From Saprospiraceae bacterium (GTDB taxonomy: Bacteria; Bacteroidota; Bacteroidia; Chitinophagales; Saprospiraceae): a DNA stretch of 64,000 bases. The notes under the pieces are model-generated. The model searched no databases, was not told the DNA's origin, and worked only from the letters and a program-made list of their open reading frames with translations. Where the stretch lies: positions 56,835-120,834 of the forward strand of contig JAIPBL010000007.1 in the NCBI GenBank assembly GCA_021739645.1. Reading direction: 5' to 3'. A program made the position numbers and the translations under genes. Below, one piece after another: positions 35,101-43,293 of this stretch (its first letter is position 1; each line of letters begins with the position of its first letter).

Positions 35101-35922
35101 ATGAAAGCAAAGATGTTTTTTCTTTTGATGGCTATCACTTTTCAGGCACTATTTTTTACTGCCTGCGGCAATGAGTCGGGCACTGCTGAAACCAGCGAGG
35201 CCAACAATATTGACAGCACTGCACAGCAAGCAGCAACCACACCCGGCGACATCCGGTTGAGCCCGTTCCCTTCTTCGACGGAATTTCCGAATGCCACTAT
35301 TTCTTTTGGGTATGAAAAAGGCAAGTTCCTTTTCCGCCCAATGAACTACCAATTAAAGCAACAAACACCGGACGCACCTCAAAAGATGTGCGCCAATTCA
35401 AAGGATGGCCAGCACGTTCACCTTATCATTGACAATGGCCCTTACGATGCTGTTTACGAGCCTACTTTTGAAAAGGCCGTGGAGGACGGAACGCATTATA
35501 TCCTTGCCTTTCTTGGCCGCAGCTACCACGAGAGCATCAAAGCAGCAGGTGCGGGCATGGCATTCAAGGCTGAGGTAAAAGGTGGCAACATCCATAATGG
35601 TCCAATGGTGGAAGAGCCGATGCTGTTTTACAGCCGCCCAAAAGGCAAGTACATCGGCAAAGCTGAAACAGACAAGGTGATGCTCGATTTTTATTTGACC
35701 AATGTTACACTTAGCCCAGATGGATATAAGGTAAAAGTGCTGGTAAACGGCGAAAAAGAGTTAATGGTAGATGCCTGGACGCCCTATTTTATAGAAGGTC
35801 TGCCTATGGGTGACAACAAAATCAAGTTGACTTTGGTGGACAAGGACGGCAATGATGTCAAGACGCCACTGAACCCTGTAGAACGGGTGTTTACGCTGTT
35901 GGAAGACCCGACGGAGAAGTAA
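35101..35922 (+). CDS. Uncharacterised lipoprotein
   Basis: 273 residues. The signal peptide ends in the lipobox FFTAC. A Ser/Thr/Ala-rich linker follows (residues 24-50), then a folded region with the segments LAFLGRSYHESIKAAGA and VEEPMLFYSRPKGKYIG. I recall similar proteins in other Bacteroidota without a known function. It stands alone between the metal-resistance genes and an RluA-family gene, with its own promoter box and a strong terminator. Confidence 0.78.
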   Translation: MKAKMFFLLMAITFQALFFTACGNESGTAETSEANNIDSTAQQAATTPGDIRLSPFPSSTEFPNATISFGYEKGKFLFRPMNYQLKQQTPDAPQKMCANSKDGQHVHLIIDNGPYDAVYEPTFEKAVEDGTHYILAFLGRSYHESIKAAGAGMAFKAEVKGGNIHNGPMVEEPMLFYSRPKGKYIGKAETDKVMLDFYLTNVTLSPDGYKVKVLVNGEKELMVDAWTPYFIEGLPMGDNKIKLTLVDKDGNDVKTPLNPVERVFTLLEDPTEK

Positions 35923-35948
35923 GTGTAGATGCTTTTGAGAAAGTGAGA

Positions 35949-35987
35949 ATAATAGTCCTGGGCAGTTTCTTTGCCCAGGACTATTAT
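35949..35987. terminator. Bidirectional terminator
   Basis: ATAATAGTCCTGGGCA (35949-35964) pairs with its complement at 35972-35987 around a 7-nt loop, between convergent genes. Confidence 0.85.
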
Positions 35988-36022
35988 ATTTTAGGAGACT
36001 TTTAGCTGACGCTGAAAATGAA

Positions 36023-36760
36023 CTAGTCGTTGGCTTTGCCCCATTTCCTGAGCTGGTTCACGACCGCTGCAAAGTCTTTTGGCAAATCCGCTTGAATGGT
36101 CATTCGTTCGCCCGTGGATGGATGGTCGAACACCAATTTCCCGGCATGAAGCGTAGTCCGGGACATGATAGGTAGCTCTTCTTCCTGCAGCTTGCTCAGT
36201 TTGAATTTCCGAAGCTTTATTTTTGAAAGGAAAAATGCTTTTTGGCGACCATACAAATGGTCAACAGCCAACGGGTAGCCGATGGCGTGCAAATGAACCC
36301 GAATCTGGTGCGTCCGCCCGGTTTCAATGCTGCACTCGATGAAGGTGAAATTCTTGAACATCTCGGTCACCTTGTAGTTGGTACGGGAAGGCTTTCCGCC
36401 ATGCACCACGGCCATTTTCTCGGGATGGGTCGGGTGTGGGCCGAGCGGCTTGTCTATCGTTCCTTCCGATTGGTGCATCACGCCATCCACCAATGCGAAG
36501 TAGATTTTTTCTACAGTCCGGGCCATAAACTGCTTGGACATTTCTTTGTGTGCTTCCTCTGTTTTGGTGAAAAGCAAAATGCCGCTCGTCTCCCGGTCAA
36601 GTCGGTGTACCGTAAAAATTTTACCATATTCATTGCCCAACATATTGTAAAGGTTGGGCTTGTCCGGTGAAAAACGGTCGGGGATGGTAAGCAAGTTGGC
36701 TGGTTTGTTCACCACCACGAGGTCATCATCTTCGTAAACTATTTCGATTTTATTCTTCAT
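36023..36760 (-). CDS. RluA-family RNA pseudouridine synthase
   Basis: 245 residues; converts uridine to pseudouridine in rRNA or tRNA. The catalytic Asp 55 lies in VHRLDRETSGILLF, the RluA signature. VNKPANLLTIP near the N-terminus and GRTHQIRVHLHAIGYPLAVDHLYG are further family blocks. It lacks an S4 domain, like RluA itself. The target cannot be told from sequence. It lies 42 bp after ubiX on the same strand, perhaps one transcript. Confidence 0.93.
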   Translation of the reverse strand: MKNKIEIVYEDDDLVVVNKPANLLTIPDRFSPDKPNLYNMLGNEYGKIFTVHRLDRETSGILLFTKTEEAHKEMSKQFMARTVEKIYFALVDGVMHQSEGTIDKPLGPHPTHPEKMAVVHGGKPSRTNYKVTEMFKNFTFIECSIETGRTHQIRVHLHAIGYPLAVDHLYGRQKAFFLSKIKLRKFKLSKLQEEELPIMSRTTLHAGKLVFDHPSTGERMTIQADLPKDFAAVVNQLRKWGKAND

Positions 36761-36802
36761 TTTTAAAGTAAAAGGTACAAAGGAAAAGGAAAACGGCGGA
36801 TG

Positions 36803-37360
36803 CTACTCACCCCAACGGTACGATTCCATCTCAAACCCTGACAAATCAAGCACTCGGTCAACGACCGTGGCAGCCAAGGCTTCCATGTCGGAGGCGCCGC
36901 TGTAAAATGATGGGATGGCCGGGCAGATTATACCCCCTGCTTCGGTGATGGTCGTCATGTTTCGCAAGTGAATCAGGCTGAACGGCGTTTCTCTCGGCAC
37001 CAAAATAAGGCGGCGGCGCTCCTTCAGCACCACATCAGCAGCCCTGGTCAGCAGGTCATCGGAAACACCAGCAGCGATACGACCAAGCGTACCCATCGAG
37101 CAAGGACAAACTACCATTGTGTCGTATTTGGCCGAGCCAGATGCGAACGGGGCGGCAAAATTATCCTTTTCATAGACATCGAACGGATAATCTAGGTAGC
37201 TCTCATTGCCGAGTTCGAGTTTCCAATTCAACCGGGCATTTTTGCTCATCACAACGCCCACCGCCTGCCATTGGGATTTGATTTTTAGCAGCCGATCAAA
37301 AAGTACTTTGGCATAGATGGAACCGCTCGAACCAGCCACTGCCACTACTATTTTTCGCAT
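36803..37360 (-). CDS. ubiX: UbiX-family flavin prenyltransferase
   Basis: 185 residues; joins dimethylallyl phosphate to FMN to make prenylated FMN, the cofactor of UbiD-type decarboxylases. Family marks are GSSGSIYAKVL at the N-terminus, VVCPCSMGTLGRIAAG, RRRLILVPRETPFS and PAIPSFYSG. No ubiD partner lies in the window, so the recipient enzyme is encoded elsewhere (for instance in menaquinone or aromatic acid metabolism). It leads a probable two-gene unit with the pseudouridine synthase. Confidence 0.93.
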   Translation of the reverse strand: MRKIVVAVAGSSGSIYAKVLFDRLLKIKSQWQAVGVVMSKNARLNWKLELGNESYLDYPFDVYEKDNFAAPFASGSAKYDTMVVCPCSMGTLGRIAAGVSDDLLTRAADVVLKERRRLILVPRETPFSLIHLRNMTTITEAGGIICPAIPSFYSGASDMEALAATVVDRVLDLSGFEMESYRWGE

Positions 37361-37583
37361 TATTTTTCCTTGAAGTTAAAATTTATTTAAACAAAAGGGG
37401 GGTTTGGTAGTGTTTTCGTGAAATTGGTACTTTCGTTGCACCATTATTAAATGTTTGAAATTGTTTTAATGGTTTGAGGCAATTTGAATTCGCTTTTTCT
37501 GCAATTCAATTTGTGTTCAAACAGTATCGATAAATTTCAAACGACCTTCTAAGATTTACCTTGAACTTATTAAATTATCAACA

Positions 37584-38138
37584 ATGAAAAAAGTATTGTT
37601 TGTCGCCATTGCCGTAGTTGCTGTGGGTCTTATTTTTGCCTTCATGCCTAAAAACGACGCAGTTTCCAACGTGACCAATCGCACCGCCGAAGGCGAGATT
37701 GCTTGGATGACCTGGGACGAAGCCGTGAAAGCCAACGAAAAAGCACCGAAAAAAATCTTCATTGACTTTTACACCGATTGGTGTGGCTGGTGCAAGAAGA
37801 TGGACAAAACCACCTTCATGGAGCCAGGTGTCGTTGACTACGTGAACAAGAATTTTTACGCTGTAAAATTCGATGCCGAGCAAAAAGCAGACGTAGTTTT
37901 CAAAGGAACAACCTTTTCTTGGACGGCAGGTGGTCGTGGCGGTTTTCACAAATTAGCCTTCGAACTACTTGATGGTCGTCTTGGCTACCCAAGCTATGTA
38001 TATCTAACACCAACTTTTGAGCGGATTCTGATATCTCCGGGCTACAAAGATGCACCGATGCTCTCGAAGGAATTGAAATTCGTGTCGGAAGACCACTACA
38101 ATTCAATGACCTGGGACCAGTATCGCAGCGCCAACTAA
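37584..38138 (+). CDS. Exported thioredoxin-fold protein (CGWC)
   Basis: 184 residues. An N-terminal hydrophobic segment (about 4-23) serves as signal or membrane anchor. The thioredoxin motif WCGWCKKM sits at about residues 64-71 within FIDFYTDWCGWC, typical of DsbD-gamma/thioredoxin_7-like domains; YPSYVYLTP supplies the cis-Pro loop. It likely keeps exported cysteines reduced or works in redox folding in the periplasm, which would fit the nearby cytochrome c maturation genes, though they are convergent and not co-transcribed. Confidence 0.87.
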   Translation: MKKVLFVAIAVVAVGLIFAFMPKNDAVSNVTNRTAEGEIAWMTWDEAVKANEKAPKKIFIDFYTDWCGWCKKMDKTTFMEPGVVDYVNKNFYAVKFDAEQKADVVFKGTTFSWTAGGRGGFHKLAFELLDGRLGYPSYVYLTPTFERILISPGYKDAPMLSKELKFVSEDHYNSMTWDQYRSAN

Positions 38139-38149
38139 GGCAGTTTGAT

Positions 38150-38218
38150 AGTTCGTCAGTGGGCAGTTGGTTGGCAATCAAATTCTGCCAATTCATTTTG
38201 ACTGCTCACTGACGAACT
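38150..38218. terminator. Long nested hairpin at a convergent junction
   Basis: AGTTCGTCAGTGGGCAGTT (38150-38168) pairs with the arm at 38200-38218 at 17 of 19 positions. Inside, TTGGCA and TGCCAA form a second small stem. It is probably a bidirectional terminator built from repeat-like words (CAGTTGG); there is no T tract. Confidence 0.6.
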
Positions 38219-38496
38219 CAAATAATTTCCTCAAACCCTGCTCCCGCCTGCTGCAAAAACCTACCAAGCGCCTCATTTTTAGAACGGTGCATTTTTGCAA
38301 AATTCTCCATCACTTCCTCCTTTAGTCTTTCATCCACCAGCTTTTTCACGGATTCAAAGTCATTAAGTTCGTTGCTTTCCCGAAACTTAAAAGTTTGCTC
38401 ATAAAGCCCTGTCTCGAACTTGACCGAGAGCTTGTTGTCCATTTTGAAAACCGTGACTTTCAACGTTGGGCTATCAATGTTTCCAATTATCCGCAT
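38218..38496 (-). CDS. Conserved hypothetical protein
   Basis: 92 residues, no family recognised. There is no signal peptide; beta-strand pattern up to about residue 38 and charged helices after (VKKLVDERLKEEVMENF). The ATG overlaps the end of the DUF2520 gene by 23 bp in another frame, indicating translational coupling and that it is a real gene. It is the last gene of the ccmE-ccmF unit. Confidence 0.7.
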   Translation of the reverse strand: MRIIGNIDSPTLKVTVFKMDNKLSVKFETGLYEQTFKFRESNELNDFESVKKLVDERLKEEVMENFAKMHRSKNEALGRFLQQAGAGFEEII

Positions 38497-39265
38497 GTGC
38501 TCTTTTGATGTGTTTGGTTAAAACCCGATAAATTTCCTGAAGGTCTCCCCGCCCGTTGAGCAGGGTCAAGTGCCGTTCAATGGTTTTAATATCTTTTCGG
38601 ACGGCAGGGCCAGTCTGCATGTCTTTGGGTGAGCCATCTTCGAGTTTAGCAACGGTTTCCCGAATGAGTGGCATCAACATTTCAAAGGGCAATTGCTTCT
38701 TTCCCAAGCAGCTGTTTCCAATATTGAAAAGGTGGTTCGTGAAGTTGTTGACAAATACAGCCGAAACGTGCAGCCATGCCCGTTGGGCGTCTGTTATTTT
38801 GTAAACGTTCGAGCTTATCTTCGACGCAAGTTCTTCAAGCACCAGCAAATCAGCGTCTTGCGAAGCCTGAATACATATCGGCACTTCCGAAAAGTCCAAT
38901 TGCCGTTCTTTCGTAAAAGTTTGCAGTGGGTAAAAAACGCCAGTTCGATTCAGCTCAGGCACTGTTTCGAAGACCTTGGCAGGAGTTGACCCGGAGGTAT
39001 GAACAACCAACTTGTCAAGTACAAAATCTTCAATCTTTTTCAAAACTTCGCCAATCGCATCGTCATGGACGGCAATGATATACAAATCAGCTTTTGCGGT
39101 CACCCCGTAAAGGTCATCAACAGGGCGGGCGCCCAACTCCGTTGCCAACGCTGCGGCTTTTGGTAAACTACGGCTAAAAACCTGCACTACCTCTTCCCCT
39201 ACTTCAACCAACTTTCTGCCGAGGTGGGTCGCCACATTACCGGCGCCGATAAGTACGATTTTCAT
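38474..39265 (-). CDS. Rossmann-fold oxidoreductase with DUF2520 domain
   Basis: 263 residues. The nucleotide-binding motif GAGNVATHLG starts at residue 7, and the first half resembles pyrroline-5-carboxylate reductase / F420-dependent oxidoreductases. The second half (WLHVSAVFVNNFTNHLF, PLIRETVAKL) is the DUF2520 domain, helical and thought to aid dimerisation. The substrate is unknown. It follows ccmF by 11 bp and overlaps the next gene, so it is part of the operon. Confidence 0.88.
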   Translation of the reverse strand: MKIVLIGAGNVATHLGRKLVEVGEEVVQVFSRSLPKAAALATELGARPVDDLYGVTAKADLYIIAVHDDAIGEVLKKIEDFVLDKLVVHTSGSTPAKVFETVPELNRTGVFYPLQTFTKERQLDFSEVPICIQASQDADLLVLEELASKISSNVYKITDAQRAWLHVSAVFVNNFTNHLFNIGNSCLGKKQLPFEMLMPLIRETVAKLEDGSPKDMQTGPAVRKDIKTIERHLTLLNGRGDLQEIYRVLTKHIKRAHADNWKH

Positions 39266-39276
39266 TGTTGATATTT

Positions 39277-42138
39277 TTAGGTAATCAAATTCGGGTCAAT
39301 TTCGCTAGTCGCGACAACCTGCCGTTCCCTCCGTCGGCGGAACATGGCCACCGCTAACCCAACCATCATCAAAGTCGAGCCGAGCCAGAATAAGTTGATG
39401 CCTGGAAAAACGATGGACTCCAATACGATGTAGTCCGTGCGGAACGACTTCTGTGCAACCTCAATTGGCACGGGCTTTCCACCTGTTTTGCCTTCGGCAA
39501 TTTGAAGCTCGAAAGTCTCTGTGGCCGGGTCAATTTTAGTCAAGTAGAAATGAAGTCCCATGGAGGGTATTTCCCCTTTTTCCGTTTGTATTTCACCGTT
39601 TCGAATGAGGAAAATCGGCTCCGCAGTTTGTTCTTCGCCAGTCACTGGGTCAGTTACGTTCATCAGAGCAGCAACGGCGACATCTCCTTCTTTTTTGCTA
39701 ATGTTCGGGCTTTTGTTCACACCCGAAAAGGTGATTTTTTTTCCGTTCAGTGTTATTGATTGGCCGTTCTTGAAGATAAACTGCTTGAAATTCAAATCCT
39801 TGTCAGCTTCAAGAAAACGGAGCAGGGCCGCTTCTGGTAGCCTAACTTTCATCGAAATATCGTTGAGCTGAACTGGCAGTGAGCCCCACATTTTGCCGCG
39901 CAAATAAACCAGGGGTTCTGCGTAAAAAGTGGTGTCCTTTTTCTCAAAAGCCAATTTTACACCCACCGCAAAATCGCCTTCGGTTGGTTCGTAGTCAGGG
40001 TGCGTGGGCTGGTAGTTGACACCGACCACGGAGACCTTTGTTTCCGCCCCCACCATTGACCCAGACTGCGTTTCTATGGAGTCAATGATGCTGATGGGCT
40101 GTTTGCCAATTTCATAAGGTCGGTAAACGAGGTTGCTCTCTTGCTCATGTGCAGCCTTGTCACTGGTTTCAGAAGGAGGCATCATCAGGTGCGTGAAGAT
40201 GTCTTTGCCCATGTACCGTTTGGTGGAAGGGTTGTAAGCCTTTACTTCCGTGACTTTATTGTCGTAAATGGCCTGTGGATAGACCTTGAAATTCTCGACC
40301 ACTTTGCCCGTTGCCGTGTCCAGTTTTTCGTAATTGACGGTAAAAATTCGGAGGTTGCCCTCCATCGTGTCTTTTTGGTAGGTGACCTGGTAGCCGCTCA
40401 TGTACATCGGCATGTTCTTGAAAAGCAGCACGTTTTTTTGGAGCATCTCGGCATCGAGAAGGCCGGCCTGCGCCACGGGGTTGCTGGAGATGTGCTGTTT
40501 GTTCAGGCCGGAAGCAATGATACCTGCTAACATTAACCCAAAACCGATGTGCGAAAAGGCGGAGCCTGCCAACTTGAGGTTACTTTTTGCGAAGCTGAAA
40601 ATGTAATCCACATTGGCAACCACGGTGAAAAAACCTGTGAACATGAGCAACCAAAACTGCCAATTGCCCAACTTTATCCAAAAACTGGAAAGCACCGTGA
40701 GCACAATCGCACCGCCAGCAGCAATTCCGATATGCTTCGCAAACTTGGCTTTTTGCGAAGAAAAATTGAATTCCCTAAATCGCAGAAATTGAGCTGCACC
40801 GCTCAACATCCCGATGAAAACGCCTATCCAAAGCATGTATTTGTTGTAATGCAAAATGGGGTCGTTGATGGTATAGCCTTTGAAGGCTGGGTCAAAGAGG
40901 TTTACAATTTTATTGACCACCGGCAGCGAAGTGGATGCCGTGATGATGACTGCGGAAAAAAGTAACACCAGTGAACCAATGAACATCCAAAACTCCTTGG
41001 AGGCGATTGCCTCTTCTTCCTTGGAGTCGGGCATATCTTTTCTTCGTAAAATGAGCAAGAAAATGGCAGCGGCAGTAAAGAAGAACATGAACGAGGTAAG
41101 CTGGGTCTCTAGTCCAAGTTCTGTAAATGCATGGACGGAACTGTCGCCCAGGATACCGCTTCGAGTGAGGAAGGTCGAGTACAGAATCATCACGAACGTT
41201 CCCGTGTAAAACAGCAGCGTACTCTTGATGGAATAGCCGGTGCTGCGGGCTACGAGGTGGGTGTGGATGCCAGCCACCAACAAAATCCATGGCACGAGCG
41301 ACATATTTTCCACTGGGTCCCAAGCCCAATACCCACCAAAACTGAGAGCTTCGTAGGCCCATGCACCTCCCATCAGAATCCCGGTGCCGAGGATGGCGCC
41401 ACTGAACAAAGCCCAAGGTAGGGCAGGCTTCATCCATTCTTTGTATTCCCGGGTCCAAAGGCCAGCGAAAGCGAAAGCGAACGGTACAACTGTTGAGGCA
41501 AAACCAAGGAAAAGGGTCGGTGGATGGATGGTCATCCAGTAGTTTTGAAGCAAAGGATTCAGACCATTCCCCTGGATAAGTTTTACGTAATCTGCATTGG
41601 CAAATAGCGGAATATCCATTGTGTCTCGCAGCAAAAGGAGTGGATTGCTGCCCATCTTGATGTCGTCAGTAAAGTAGATGCCGACAATCATGGTGAAAAT
41701 GAACGCCTGCACCAAGGAGATGATGGAGAGCACAGGTGCCTCCCATTTCTTTGCCCTAACCAAAAGGACACCGCCGAGCACGGCGTGCCAAAACATCCAA
41801 AGCAGGAAACTGCCCTCCTGCCCTTCCCAAAAAGCTGAGAAAATGTACTGAAACGGCAAGTCTTCGCTCACGTGCTGCCAAACGTATTGGTACTCGAAAC
41901 GGTGGTTGAGCATCGCAGCGGTGATGGTGGCCATGATCACAAACACACTGATGCCGTGGAGGATGAAACCATAACGCCCAATTTTGCGCCAGCCATCATA
42001 CTCGGGCAGGTGTCGGCGTTGCGTAGCAAAAAAATAGCCCGCCGCACCCAGCAGGCTCATCACAAAGCCAAAAACGAGAAAAAAATGGCCAAGCTGCTTG
42101 TAAATCAAGGCTTCGCCGATGTATTTCAATTCTTCCAT
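39277..42138 (-). CDS. ccmF: Cytochrome c maturation haem lyase CcmF (CcsA-related)
   Basis: A 953-residue polytopic membrane protein that joins haem to apocytochrome c at the outer face of the inner membrane. The tryptophan-rich haem-handling loop is at GGYWAWDPVENMSLVPWI, followed by AGIHTHLVARS. WEGQEGSFLLWMFWH and NYWMTIHPPTLFLGFAS near the N-terminus are CcmF signatures. At 953 residues it is much longer than Escherichia coli CcmF (about 650); the excess is a large soluble region (about 600-900) before the last membrane helix. ccmE lies 125 bp upstream, separated by an inverted-repeat element. No ccmA-D, G or H is in the window. Confidence 0.93.
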   Translation of the reverse strand: MEELKYIGEALIYKQLGHFFLVFGFVMSLLGAAGYFFATQRRHLPEYDGWRKIGRYGFILHGISVFVIMATITAAMLNHRFEYQYVWQHVSEDLPFQYIFSAFWEGQEGSFLLWMFWHAVLGGVLLVRAKKWEAPVLSIISLVQAFIFTMIVGIYFTDDIKMGSNPLLLLRDTMDIPLFANADYVKLIQGNGLNPLLQNYWMTIHPPTLFLGFASTVVPFAFAFAGLWTREYKEWMKPALPWALFSGAILGTGILMGGAWAYEALSFGGYWAWDPVENMSLVPWILLVAGIHTHLVARSTGYSIKSTLLFYTGTFVMILYSTFLTRSGILGDSSVHAFTELGLETQLTSFMFFFTAAAIFLLILRRKDMPDSKEEEAIASKEFWMFIGSLVLLFSAVIITASTSLPVVNKIVNLFDPAFKGYTINDPILHYNKYMLWIGVFIGMLSGAAQFLRFREFNFSSQKAKFAKHIGIAAGGAIVLTVLSSFWIKLGNWQFWLLMFTGFFTVVANVDYIFSFAKSNLKLAGSAFSHIGFGLMLAGIIASGLNKQHISSNPVAQAGLLDAEMLQKNVLLFKNMPMYMSGYQVTYQKDTMEGNLRIFTVNYEKLDTATGKVVENFKVYPQAIYDNKVTEVKAYNPSTKRYMGKDIFTHLMMPPSETSDKAAHEQESNLVYRPYEIGKQPISIIDSIETQSGSMVGAETKVSVVGVNYQPTHPDYEPTEGDFAVGVKLAFEKKDTTFYAEPLVYLRGKMWGSLPVQLNDISMKVRLPEAALLRFLEADKDLNFKQFIFKNGQSITLNGKKITFSGVNKSPNISKKEGDVAVAALMNVTDPVTGEEQTAEPIFLIRNGEIQTEKGEIPSMGLHFYLTKIDPATETFELQIAEGKTGGKPVPIEVAQKSFRTDYIVLESIVFPGINLFWLGSTLMMVGLAVAMFRRRRERQVVATSEIDPNLIT

Positions 42139-42150
42139 TGCGGAGGTTTA

Positions 42151-42263
42151 CCCCTGACCCCTAAAGGGGAACCTAAAACAAACTTGCTTAGGTAGTTTGA
42201 ACACCAGGGCTGTTATTTTACCTAGGGACTTCCTGAATATGGTCCCCTTTTAGGGGCCAGGGG
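42151..42263. repeat. Inverted-repeat element between ccmE and ccmF
   Basis: CCCCTGACCCCTAAAGGGGA (42151-42170) is nearly the reverse complement of the segment at 42243-42263, which differs by one base and one extra T. Each arm also folds on itself (CCCCT/AGGGG). The element fills the whole ccmE-ccmF gap: its right edge touches the ccmE stop codon and its left edge lies 12 bp from the ccmF start. The form suggests a REP- or MITE-like repeat. Confidence 0.75.
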
Positions 42264-42662
42264 CTATGAGCCTTTTTCGGATTTGATATAAACTTCTTCG
42301 TCCTTGTATTTCGAAGGGCATTTGAGCAGAATATCAGAGGCAACGAAACTTTCACCGTTCATTTTGCCTGTGACTACAATTTGCTCGGACATCTCAAAAT
42401 CCTTTGGCTTGGCAGCCAACAATACCACTTTGGCCTCCTCCCCCTTGTTGTCACGGATGTAAAACGTGAAAAAGTTGGGGTCTTTATTGGGTTCGTAGTA
42501 CATCTCCTTGTCCTTGGCGAGTTGCCCGGCGATTTTCACTTCCTTTTGGGTGGATTTCGCAACCGAAAAGTCGGAGTAGGTAGTGACTTCAGGCGGGGAT
42601 TTGATGAGCATGAAGGCCGCTGCGACCATCATGACCAAGGCGACGATATAAATTTTCTTCAT
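42264..42662 (-). CDS. ccmE: Cytochrome c maturation haem chaperone CcmE, CXXXY type
   Basis: 132 residues; carries haem covalently from CcmC to CcmF in the periplasm. It has an N-terminal membrane helix (KIYIVALVMMVAAAFML) and an OB-fold body. The haem-binding position reads LLKCPSKYKD: Cys-Pro-Ser-Lys-Tyr replaces the usual His of HxxxY. This is the CXXXY form known from archaea and some anaerobic bacteria. The start at 42662 is chosen because a -7 box at 42679-42686 lies downstream of the longer ORF start at 42698. It is first gene of the operon with ccmF. Confidence 0.92.
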   Translation of the reverse strand: MKKIYIVALVMMVAAAFMLIKSPPEVTTYSDFSVAKSTQKEVKIAGQLAKDKEMYYEPNKDPNFFTFYIRDNKGEEAKVVLLAAKPKDFEMSEQIVVTGKMNGESFVASDILLKCPSKYKDEEVYIKSEKGS

Positions 42663-42678
42663 GGCTTTTAATTTTTTG

Positions 42679-42686
42679 CAAATGTA
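42679..42686 (-). promoter_or_regulatory. -7 promoter element (TACATTTG) of the ccmE operon
   Basis: On the minus strand this reads TACATTTG, an exact TAnnTTTG match, 17 bp before the ATG at 42662. It gives a leader of about 10 bases and excludes the longer ORF start at 42698. Confidence 0.6.
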
Positions 42687-42875
42687 GCAAGCCCTCACTG
42701 GACTTCCTATTTATCCCTGTCAAACAACTGTCAGCTACTGTGGTTCGCCGAAATAAAGGCCAATTCTGTCTTGGTTTTTAGGAATAAGGCCAGCGAATCG
42801 CTTCTTTCGTACCGGAATTAAGACAAAGGCTGACCATATTGTCGGCTGGATTTTTTCACAACAAAAAAAATAATT

Positions 42876-43232
42876 ATGGAAACGCTGGATCATTTTGAAG
42901 AAGAGTACACCCCAACCTCGGATGAAAAGACGATGGCGCTGCTGTCGCATATCCTCACTATCGTGGCGGGTTTTGTGGCCCCCCTTGTGATTTACATCAT
43001 AAAAAAGGACGAGTCGCCGTATGTAAGAAGACACGCCGTCGAATCACTGAACTTTCAGATTTCAATGGCCATCTACGCCTTCGCCTCCTTTATCTTAATG
43101 ATTATCGTAATTGGCGTTTTCACGTTGATGGCGGTCGGGGTAATGGCCTTTGTGTGTGCGATTATTGCCACAGTCCAAGCCAATGAGGGCAAGTTTTTCA
43201 AGTACCCACTGACGATTCGATTGGTAAAATAA
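42876..43232 (+). CDS. DUF4870-domain membrane protein
   Basis: 118 residues. A short acidic N-terminus is followed by the DUF4870 pattern: DEKTMALLSHILTIVAGFVAP, a first helix, the loop KKDESPYVRRHAVESLNFQ, then two further membrane helices. The YVRRHAVESLNFQ block is the family hallmark. Function unknown. It is alone, divergent from ccmE and convergent with galE. Confidence 0.9.
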   Translation: METLDHFEEEYTPTSDEKTMALLSHILTIVAGFVAPLVIYIIKKDESPYVRRHAVESLNFQISMAIYAFASFILMIIVIGVFTLMAVGVMAFVCAIIATVQANEGKFFKYPLTIRLVK

Positions 43233-43244
43233 GTTTGAAACAAG

Positions 43245-43281
43245 GTGCAGTCGTTGCAGCAACTTTCGCCAACGACTGCAC
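43245..43281. terminator. Hairpin between the DUF4870 gene and galE
   Basis: GTGCAGTCGTTG (43245-43256) pairs perfectly with CAACGACTGCAC (43270-43281) around a 13-nt loop at a convergent junction. No T tract follows; the next bases are TTGGCAG/TTGGTAG-type words (minus strand) that run into the galE stop. Confidence 0.6.
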
Positions 43282-43293
43282 ACTGCCAACTGT

